DNA of 5,014 bases, from NCBI GenBank assembly GCA_029243925.1, contig JAQWRC010000076.1, forward strand, positions 1-5,014. The letters run 5' to 3'. Position numbers and translations under genes: made by a program. Positions 1 through 5,014 of this stretch are shown here, one piece after another. Below the pieces are notes generated by a model, which was not told the DNA's origin, did not search any database, and worked only from the letters and a program-made list of their open reading frames with translations. The stretch's first letter is position 1, and each line of letters starts with the position of its first letter. Source of the DNA: Phycisphaerales bacterium (lineage in GTDB: Bacteria > Planctomycetota > Phycisphaerae > Phycisphaerales > SM1A02).

Positions 1-1059
1 AGCCTGTGGCTCCAGTGTCTCGATGGCCTGCTCGATCAGTGTGCCGAAGTCAACGAGATCACGATCAATATGCACGATCCCCGCCTCGATGCGGCTGATG
101 TTCAGCATGTTGTCCACCAGACGTGTCAATCGTTCCGTTTCGCTTTGAATGATTCGATAGAAATCATCACGCGCTTCGTCATCTTCGGCTTCGCCGTCGA
201 CAAGCATTTCAACATAGGCTCGAACAGATGACAAAGGCGTTCGAAGCTCATGCGAAGCCTTCGAAACGAACTCGCTCTTCATTCTTGAAAGCTCTTGCTC
301 ACGTGTTCGATCACGAATGATCGTCACGACTGCAGATACGTCGCCACGATGATCCCCCACGCATGCGAGCGTGAGATCGCAGGAAGGACCCTCGCCCTCT
401 CCTTCATGTTCCACACCCGTAATCACGTGTTCAAGGCGCCTGCAGTCTTCGATATTCCCCTCTGATTTCGTAGACGCAATTGCATGAAGGACGGCTTCAT
501 CATGTATGAACTCACTGATGGGCTGCTCGTTCGATGTGTCCGAATCGAATCCAAACAATCGCCCCGCTGCCGCATTTGCAAGAATCAACTCGCCGAATGT
601 ATTCGTAACAAGCACTGCATCATTCATGACGTGCAACACCGCTTCGACTTCTTTTCTCGCTGCCACCGAAACGTGATGACGTATCTCAAGATCACGAAGG
701 CTCGTATGAAGCTCACGTTCGCGATCTCGAAATCCCTCAATCGCGGCCACGAAGCTTCGCAGGACGGATCGCAACCAGAACGGACCTACTGGCGCCGCAG
801 GACCAAGACGGTCATCCGCGGCATTCACGTACGCATGCAATCGCATGAGCGTTTTGCGAGCAGCAATGCAGACTGGCAGCAGCATGAGGAACAAGCACAA
901 GCTTGCCACGATCCAGAGCGCCATCCATGGAACACCGCCCGTATCGCCACCAGTCTCCCGAACCCACAGAAGACCCACACCGATCGCTGGGCTGACCGCG
1001 AGAACGGACAACACCAGACAACCAAGGATCATTGCGAGTGACTTCTTCACGTAATTCAT
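1..1059 (-). CDS. PAS-domain sensor histidine kinase, N-terminal 353 residues (3' end outside window)
   Basis: This is an inner-membrane sensor kinase, expected to autophosphorylate on histidine and pass the phosphate to an unseen response regulator. The frame is open from the ATG at 1059 to base 1. Two hydrophobic segments (about residues 7-33 and 44-66) flank a periplasmic loop of only about 10 residues. A charged, probably coiled-coil linker follows (about 105-137), which may include a degenerate HAMP. Next comes a PAS-like domain (about 138-250, with MNDAVLVTN and LILANAAAGRLFGF). The HisKA domain starts near 260; its H-box SHELRTPLSSV puts the phosphoacceptor at His270, and the typical NISRIEAG helix end lies at about 320-327. 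The ATPase domain lies beyond the left edge. The gene starts 12 bp after the TPR gene and is probably co-transcribed with the pilus genes. The start is uncertain: GGAGG is only 1 nt from this ATG, and a GTG three codons on (1050) is 10 nt from it. The family call is firm; the signal and target are unknown. Confidence 0.93.
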   Translation of the reverse strand, partial: MNYVKKSLAMILGCLVLSVLAVSPAIGVGLLWVRETGGDTGGVPWMALWIVASLCLFLMLLPVCIAARKTLMRLHAYVNAADDRLGPAAPVGPFWLRSVLRSFVAAIEGFRDRERELHTSLRDLEIRHHVSVAARKEVEAVLHVMNDAVLVTNTFGELILANAAAGRLFGFDSDTSNEQPISEFIHDEAVLHAIASTKSEGNIEDCRRLEHVITGVEHEGEGEGPSCDLTLACVGDHRGDVSAVVTIIRDRTREQELSRMKSEFVSKASHELRTPLSSVRAYVEMLVDGEAEDDEARDDFYRIIQSETERLTRLVDNMLNISRIEAGIVHIDRDLVDFGTLIEQAIETLEPQA

Positions 1060-1060
1060 G

Positions 1061-1065
1061 CCTCC
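1061..1065 (-). promoter_or_regulatory. Shine-Dalgarno GGAGG of the histidine kinase gene, at unusual spacing
   Basis: The coding strand reads GGAGGCATGAATTACGTG. GGAGG ends one base before the ATG at 1059, closer than normal ribosome spacing, and 10 nt before an in-frame GTG at 1050. No start further upstream is possible, because the preceding in-frame codon series reaches the TPR gene's TAA. The motif lies in a short inverted repeat (GCCTCTGGAGGC, 1060-1071) that fills the whole intergenic gap. Either the GTG is used, or translation is coupled to the preceding gene. Confidence 0.55.
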
Positions 1066-1071
1066 AGAGGC

Positions 1072-2271
1072 TTAGTCATCGATTCCAACTGCACTCGTAA
1101 CACGCATGCCTGTTGCCAACGTGGCGTCCAGCGCAGCGGCCGCACTCCATGCCTCCGCAGCCCCGGCATCATTGCCACGCTGCATGCGAACACGAGAGAG
1201 AAGCACCCATGCAAGCGATTCGGCATCCTCACAGGACACTGCTTTCACAAGGCGTGCTTCTGCCGATTCCAGTTTGCCGTCAGCACGATCTGCAACGCCC
1301 ATCAGCATCCAACCACTGCTGGAGTCCGGTGCCAGCGAACTGGCCTGCGTCCCGGCATGGCGAAGGCCGCGCCAGTCCTCAAGCGTCCATGCAAGCCAAC
1401 CTGATTCTTCCCAGAGAATGACGTCATGCGGCAAGTCCTTGCACAGCTGCTTGTAGATTGGCCTGGCATCCAGCATCCGGTTGGTCTGCACGAGACAGCG
1501 AGCATTCAAGAGGTGCAGTTGCGCACTGAAGTCGTACTGTCGGGCCGAAAGCACCTGCAGGGTATCGAGACACGCTGAAAATTCTTCTGCCGCAAACTGC
1601 GCACAGGCCAGTTCCTCCAGCAGCTGCGTGTTGTCGGGCTGCAGAATGCTGGCTTCTTCATACAGTCGTGAAGCAGCAGCAAGATCTCCGCGGAGTTGCG
1701 CAATCTGTCCAAGCAAATGACGGAACGACGGATGATGTTCAAAGGACCGCAGGTGATCGTGAATCAATGCGCCTGCTTCGTCATAGCGCTGCAATGACAC
1801 GAGCGTTTCAGCCGAAGCGAGAAGATACTGAGGCTTGCTGGATTCGATAGAACAGGCCTTCATGTAGTGCTCATACGCCTGCGTATCTTCAGACCACCGC
1901 TGGTAGATGATGCCGAGGAAGTAAAACGCCTCCGCCTGCTGATCATCGACCGCGATTGCCGCCTCAAGTGCCGAACGGGCTTCATCGAGACGATGCAGTT
2001 CGATCAGCACGCGTCCATGCAAAAGGTGGTACTCGGCGGCTTGGTCATAACGTTCCACGGCTGCAGAAATAAGTTCCAGAGCCTCACGAAGCTGCCCCGT
2101 CTCAAACGCCTGACGTGCCTGGCTGTACCCGATCTGCGTGTTGACCTTGTCAATACGTGAATAGGCCTCCTTGCGATTTTCAAGCCCCGCCTTGGTCGGA
2201 CCATCACAGCCGAAACCGGCAAACGAAGTGGTCAGCAAGAGCAGTACCGTGATGATGTCGATGCGTCGCAT
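1072..2271 (-). CDS. TPR-repeat protein, probable lipoprotein; candidate secretin pilotin/assembly factor
   Basis: This 399-residue exported protein is built almost wholly of tetratricopeptide repeats, which are helical protein-binding scaffolds. An N-terminal signal (MRRIDIITVLLLLTTSFAGFGC) has two arginines, a hydrophobic core and a cysteine at residue 22. The box before Cys is GFG, which is weak for lipoprotein signal peptidase, so secretion as a soluble periplasmic protein is also possible. About ten 31-34 residue TPR-like units run from about residue 47 to 383. The clearest are near 80-111 (LLHGRVLIELHRLDEARSAL), 114-144 and 182-213 (LRGDLAAASRLYEEASILQP). The start at 2271 is preferred because GGAG lies 7 nt upstream. 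An earlier ATG at 2298 would add nine residues and overlap the secretin stop as ATGA, but it has only a weak AGG. The position directly after a secretin gene recalls TPR lipoproteins of the PilF/PilW/Tgl type, which help secretin multimers assemble. That role is inferred from architecture and context, not from sequence identity. The usual Tgl/PilF protein has about six repeats, so this one is larger. Confidence 0.88.
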   Translation of the reverse strand: MRRIDIITVLLLLTTSFAGFGCDGPTKAGLENRKEAYSRIDKVNTQIGYSQARQAFETGQLREALELISAAVERYDQAAEYHLLHGRVLIELHRLDEARSALEAAIAVDDQQAEAFYFLGIIYQRWSEDTQAYEHYMKACSIESSKPQYLLASAETLVSLQRYDEAGALIHDHLRSFEHHPSFRHLLGQIAQLRGDLAAASRLYEEASILQPDNTQLLEELACAQFAAEEFSACLDTLQVLSARQYDFSAQLHLLNARCLVQTNRMLDARPIYKQLCKDLPHDVILWEESGWLAWTLEDWRGLRHAGTQASSLAPDSSSGWMLMGVADRADGKLESAEARLVKAVSCEDAESLAWVLLSRVRMQRGNDAGAAEAWSAAAALDATLATGMRVTSAVGIDD

Positions 2272-2278
2272 TGAGATT

Positions 2279-2282
2279 CTCC
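2279..2282 (-). promoter_or_regulatory. Shine-Dalgarno GGAG deciding the TPR gene start
   Basis: The coding strand reads GGAGAATCTCAATG, with GGAG 7 nt before the ATG at 2271. It nearly matches the secretin signal (GGAGAATACTCATG). This supports 2271 over the upstream ATG at 2298, which has only AGG at about 3 nt but would be coupled to the secretin stop by overlap. Confidence 0.65.
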
Positions 2283-2294
2283 GTGTCACGTGTT

Positions 2295-4145
2295 TCATTC
2301 GCCTGCAGCAGCAATAGGTGCCGCTGTCTCGCCAAATCCAGTGTCCGTTGAGCCGAGTGACGGAAGGTCAGCCGAGTCAGTTTCAGCCGCATCCGACACA
2401 GGCTCAGGCTGAGTTGCCTCAGCTTCTTGCCGATCAGATTGCCCTGGCGTCAACTCGCCATCGATCAGGCGCTGGTGCATGCTGCGCCGCCACGCCGCAC
2501 GCGTGCTGCGTGAAAGCGTGTCTCGAAGCCGCACCATTTCAGGTTGCAGCGAGGAAGTACGGAGTGAATTGTTTGCAAAGTACAGTGCACGGTCGAGATC
2601 TCCGGCACGGTAGGCTTCGATTGCATCCCGGTTGTAGTCCGCCGTCAGTTGATCACGGCTGAATGGAAGCAGCCCACTTCTTGAGCCAAGTTGAACTGCA
2701 TCGAGAATTTCAAGCCCATCCTCACCCATTTGCCAAAGCCGCTCATCTTCAATCAGCGTTGGCGTCAGCAGAAAGATTATTTCCTTGCGAGTGATGACGT
2801 CATCCTGACCCTTGAAGGCGGCTCCAATGATCGGCACATCACCAAGCAGTGGCACCTGTTCACGATCAACCTGGGTCGTTTCATCGAAGAGTCCGCCAAG
2901 CACGATCGTTTCACCGCTTTTGACCCGGACATTCGTAAAGATCTCATGAGTATCTTCATTTGGGATGGTGAGACCGTCAGTCACCCGCACGAAGCCCTTA
3001 GACAAACGAGGGTAAAGCTCGAGGCGGATCATCCTGTTCTGGGTAATGAAGGGCCGGAACATCAGGTGGATGCCTGTATCCAGAAACTCCACCGTCTGCG
3101 TGGTCGATGTTTCAGTCTGAGTCGAGTTGAGGTACCCAAGACGCTCACCGACAAGAATTTCTGCTTTCTGACGATTGAGACACATGACCTTCGGGCGTGC
3201 CACCACGGTGACATCCGTCACTTTGTCGAGGGCGCGAAGAAAGATGGCGAAGTCGTCCTTGACGACGCCGAGCTTGAATCCTTCGCTGCCCGCTTTGGCT
3301 GTATCACCGACCACGGAGGTGCCAGCAATCGCGTTGTCCGGCTTGATCACGCCACTGATCAAGTCGCCAGCTGCGGCAAGCGGCCCACCGGCTATTTCAC
3401 CGAAGTTCAGATGACTGACCAGTGAGAAGTCCACGCCAAAGGCGTTGTTTTCAGTAACGTTGGTCTGCAGAATCGTCGCCTCGACCATCACCTGCTCAGG
3501 CGAAATGTCGAGTTCCTTCAAGACGGAGGCGATCCGCTCGATGCGATCCGGATAATCCGAAACAACCACCTTTGCCGTGTATGCATAGGAGTCGTTGCCA
3601 TTGCTGGTTTCGTCCGGGTTGAATCCCTCAGCCACTTCGCCCAGCGGCACCACATTCCCAGCTTCACTGAGCAAGGGAGTCACGACTTCGTTGGCATCTG
3701 TCGCATTCAGATAGAAGAGTTCGAAGATTCGAGTTTCAACCTTGCGATTCACCGCTTCGATCTCGGCAATCTTCTCGAGGGGATACACATAGATGAAACT
3801 TCCCTCTTCCACATATCCGTACCCATTGACACGAAGAATCGCATCAAGCGCTTCCTCGAACGTAACGTCGTAGAGATTTGCGGTCACGGTCGCTGACACA
3901 TCGCGTCCGGCGATGATGTTTTTCTGGGATTGAATGGACAACATTTCAAGCACCTGGACTAGGTCCGCATCATGGACGGCCATGTCGACGGTGCCAAAGC
4001 TGGTGACTTCAACATCATGCTCGGATGCGTCGTTTCCAACGGCCTGCCCGGCCGCGGTCGCACCGACGAGCCCGACCAGCAGAGCCAGCAGGATCATGCG
4101 GCTGAGCAATGCGTGTGTGGAGGAGGCTGTGATCATCATCTGCAT
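2295..4145 (-). CDS. Secretin (PilQ/GspD family) with a C-terminal TPR-like extension
   Basis: This is the outer-membrane channel subunit of a type IV pilus or type II secretion-like machine. From the ATG at 4145 it has 616 residues. A signal peptide covers about 1-33 (core RMILLALLVGLVG). An STN/N0-type domain lies at about 50-125 (VDMAVHDADLVQVLEMLS), and one N1-type domain at about 137-213. The beta-barrel secretin core spans about 218-465, with the family signature VPLLGDVPIIGAAFK at 431-445 and the end strand KEIIFLLTPTLI. AMIN domains, seen in many PilQ proteins, and GspD N2/N3 domains are absent. After the core is a roughly 145-residue tail. It has one TPR-like helix pair (about 497-530, AIEAYRAGDLDRALYFANNSL), then a basic stretch and an acidic, Pro/Ala/Thr-rich, probably disordered end. 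An earlier ATG at 4190 would overlap the preceding gene by 17 bases and put nine odd residues ahead of the signal; the inner start has a clear GGAG. The family is certain; pilus versus secretion is undecided, though PilO-PilP order favours pilus-type. Confidence 0.95.
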   Translation of the reverse strand: MQMMITASSTHALLSRMILLALLVGLVGATAAGQAVGNDASEHDVEVTSFGTVDMAVHDADLVQVLEMLSIQSQKNIIAGRDVSATVTANLYDVTFEEALDAILRVNGYGYVEEGSFIYVYPLEKIAEIEAVNRKVETRIFELFYLNATDANEVVTPLLSEAGNVVPLGEVAEGFNPDETSNGNDSYAYTAKVVVSDYPDRIERIASVLKELDISPEQVMVEATILQTNVTENNAFGVDFSLVSHLNFGEIAGGPLAAAGDLISGVIKPDNAIAGTSVVGDTAKAGSEGFKLGVVKDDFAIFLRALDKVTDVTVVARPKVMCLNRQKAEILVGERLGYLNSTQTETSTTQTVEFLDTGIHLMFRPFITQNRMIRLELYPRLSKGFVRVTDGLTIPNEDTHEIFTNVRVKSGETIVLGGLFDETTQVDREQVPLLGDVPIIGAAFKGQDDVITRKEIIFLLTPTLIEDERLWQMGEDGLEILDAVQLGSRSGLLPFSRDQLTADYNRDAIEAYRAGDLDRALYFANNSLRTSSLQPEMVRLRDTLSRSTRAAWRRSMHQRLIDGELTPGQSDRQEAEATQPEPVSDAAETDSADLPSLGSTDTGFGETAAPIAAAGE

Positions 4146-4152
4146 GAGTATT

Positions 4153-4156
4153 CTCC
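4153..4156 (-). promoter_or_regulatory. Shine-Dalgarno GGAG deciding the secretin start
   Basis: The coding strand reads GGAGAATACTCATG, placing GGAG 7 nt before the ATG at 4145. This start gives a conventional signal peptide and a 28 bp gap after the PilP/GspC-like gene. The alternatives at 4190 and 4163 lack a comparable signal. Confidence 0.7.
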
Positions 4157-4173
4157 GCCCCATCCATGAACCG

Positions 4174-4746
4174 TCAGGTTCCGGGGCCATTCAAACGAAG
4201 TTCGAAGTGCCGTCCACCATGCTCAAGGAGCACTGAACGACGTTGAACCTCGAGGAGGACGAACTTCAAACCATCCACCTCGACCCAGTCGCCTGGCCGG
4301 TACGTCCGGCCGCTGATAACGGCCAGGGGACTTCCCTGCATGACCGCTTCCAAACGAAGACGACTGATCGCCTGTTCTGGATCTTCGGATGATGTGCGAC
4401 TCAACTTCGGCCCATCACTGGAAACCAGTGCAGGTTCTTCGTTTTTCGGAAACCAAATGCCTGAAAGCGTGAATGGGTCCCGTGCTGGAACTGAATCGAG
4501 CATCACGGTGCGCACTGTGTGCGCACTGTTCTCGGACCCACTCGAGTTCTCGGACTCTGTGTGCTCCTCGACCGCGGCGATCTCATCTTCCGCCAGAGCC
4601 GTACGCGGCAGATTCTTGATCACGATGATGCGGGCCCAGAAGAGCAAGCCAAGCACCAACAGAGCGCACAAGACGCTGAACTTACGGCGATCCGCCGTCA
4701 GTTGAATCATCAATCGTCGAAACACCATGCCCATTCGTTCAATCAT
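4174..4746 (-). CDS. PilP/GspC-like inner-membrane-anchored periplasmic alignment protein
   Basis: The 190-residue product is expected to bridge the inner-membrane platform to the secretin's N0 domain. A short basic cytoplasmic N-terminus (1-22) is followed by one membrane segment (about 23-45, FSVLCALLVLGLLFWARIIV). Next is an acidic, serine-rich linker (about 50-78) and the motif RDPF at 89-92, often seen ahead of PilP-type domains. A small all-beta domain (about 128-185, LEAVMQGSPLAVISGRTYRPG ... VLLEVQRRSVLLEHGGRHFELRL pattern) resembles the GspC homology region or PilP fold. Classical PilP is a lipoprotein, whereas this topology is GspC-like; gene order is that of pilP. The chosen ATG overlaps the preceding gene's TGA by 8 bases (ATGATTGA), implying translational coupling. 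The longer frame to 4785 would lie 47 bases inside the PilO-like gene and would bury the ribosome signal. The fold assignment rests on pattern and context, because sequence identity in this family is low. Confidence 0.8.
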   Translation of the reverse strand: MIERMGMVFRRLMIQLTADRRKFSVLCALLVLGLLFWARIIVIKNLPRTALAEDEIAAVEEHTESENSSGSENSAHTVRTVMLDSVPARDPFTLSGIWFPKNEEPALVSSDGPKLSRTSSEDPEQAISRLRLEAVMQGSPLAVISGRTYRPGDWVEVDGLKFVLLEVQRRSVLLEHGGRHFELRLNGPGT

Positions 4747-5014
4747 TTGATTTTCCCCCTCCAGAATGCTCGTAGACAACATCAAGTCCCACCGATGTCT
4801 TGATCATTGCGCCCTGGCCGCTCAATGCGTCCATGTCCCCTTCCATCCTGACCGAACGCACGCGAACCAGGCGATCAAGCGCCTCCACACGGCGAATCAC
4901 ATCGAACGCGTGCCCAAAGCTCGTCTCCAGTTCAACGACCAACGGAAGAATTTCGAATCGATCATCTGCCGCCGTATCAGGCGTACCGCGAACGGTGAAC
5001 GTCTGATCCAGCAC
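4739..5014 (-). CDS. PilO/GspM-like pilus alignment protein, C-terminal 91 residues (5' end outside window)
   Basis: Only the C-terminal part is visible; the frame is open at the right edge, and the GTG there is an internal valine codon rather than a start. The fragment shows a pattern typical of the periplasmic ferredoxin-like domain of PilO. A strand ILPLVVELETSF is followed by a helix AFDVIRRVEALDRLVRV, then a strand VRSVRME, and finally a last strand TSVGLDVVYEH. In PilO-like proteins this domain dimerises with PilN and binds PilP. The N-terminal membrane helix and coiled coil should lie to the right of the window. The tail is short and hydrophilic (SGGGKSND), and its stop overlaps the next start by 8 bases. 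The call rests on this strand-helix-strand pattern plus position before PilP- and secretin-type genes; a GspM-like name would be equally fair. Confidence 0.75.
   Translation of the reverse strand: MLDQTFTVRGTPDTAADDRFEILPLVVELETSFGHAFDVIRRVEALDRLVRVRSVRMEGDMDALSGQGAMIKTSVGLDVVYEHSGGGKSND
4755..4762 (-). promoter_or_regulatory. Purine-rich Shine-Dalgarno GGAGGGGG of the PilP/GspC-like gene
   Basis: The coding strand reads GGAGGGGGAAAATCAAATG ahead of the start at 4746. GGAG is 12 nt away, and the run of five G is about 8 nt away. The signal lies within the last codons of the PilO-like gene (encoding Gly-Gly-Gly-Lys), consistent with coupled translation. Confidence 0.55.

Noticed and set aside
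484..1041. 185-residue plus-strand open frame
   Set aside because: It lies antisense to the histidine kinase, whose PAS and H-box motifs are clear in the other strand. The frame product is rich in Arg/His/Gln, has no recognisable domain and has no good ribosome site.
1060..1071. GCCTCTGGAGGC as a transcription terminator between the TPR and kinase genes
   Set aside because: The stem is 4-5 bp, the loop is 2-4 nt and no T-run follows, so it cannot act as an intrinsic terminator.
2691..3425. 244-residue plus-strand open frame
   Set aside because: It is fully antisense to the conserved secretin core, which carries the family signature. It is a mirror frame arising from codon bias.
4146..4190. 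Longer secretin start at 4190 (and ATG at 4163)
   Set aside because: It would overlap the PilP/GspC-like gene, add an acidic/Pro-rich stretch before the signal peptide and leave the clear GGAG at 4153-4156 unused.
4747..4785. Longer PilP/GspC-like start at 4785
   Set aside because: It starts deep inside the PilO-like gene and adds a 13-residue stretch that is the out-of-frame reading of the conserved PilO-like C-terminus and the ribosome site.
4800..5006. 68-residue plus-strand open frame at the right edge
   Set aside because: It is antisense to the PilO-like coding sequence, with no domain and a Ser/Arg/Thr-rich composition typical of a mirror frame.

Overview
The window is one tightly packed minus-strand gene cluster, so transcription runs from the right edge to the left. 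It encodes the envelope-spanning part of a type IV pilus or type II secretion-like machine, followed by a sensor kinase. In transcription order the genes are: the 3' end of a PilO/GspM-like alignment protein (4739-5014), a membrane-anchored PilP/GspC-like protein (4174-4746), a secretin (2295-4145), a TPR-repeat protein with a probable lipoprotein signal (1072-2271, or to 2298), and the 5' part of a PAS-containing sensor histidine kinase (1-1059), which runs off the left edge. The last gene has no in-window stop codon, but its frame is open from 1059 to base 1.

The order PilO-PilP-PilQ is that of the classical pilMNOPQ alignment operon, so PilM- and PilN-like genes are expected just right of the window. 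PilO- and PilP-like proteins form the inner-membrane and periplasmic bridge, and the secretin forms the outer-membrane gate. The TPR lipoprotein directly after the secretin is a good positional candidate for its pilotin. The kinase, 12 bp further on, may link regulation to the machine. Gaps are -8, +28, +23 (or -4) and +12 bp. There is no room for internal promoters or terminators, and there is no gene-free stretch longer than about 30 bp.

The organism must be a diderm (Gram-negative) bacterium, because it encodes a secretin. Base composition is moderate, about mid-50s percent G+C by eye. The divergent alignment proteins and the secretin with an extra C-terminal region would fit a non-proteobacterial lineage such as Planctomycetota (Phycisphaerae-like), but this is a low-confidence impression from protein style only.

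Start sites were chosen from Shine-Dalgarno signals. The secretin and the TPR gene share almost the same signal, GGAGAAT followed by ATG, with exactly 7 nt between GGAG and the start. This argues for starts 45 and 27 bases inside the longest open frames. No mobile elements, RNA genes, CRISPR arrays or clear terminators were seen, and nothing suggests a wholly new system. The interest lies in the variant architecture of the pilus/secretion module and its kinase partner.
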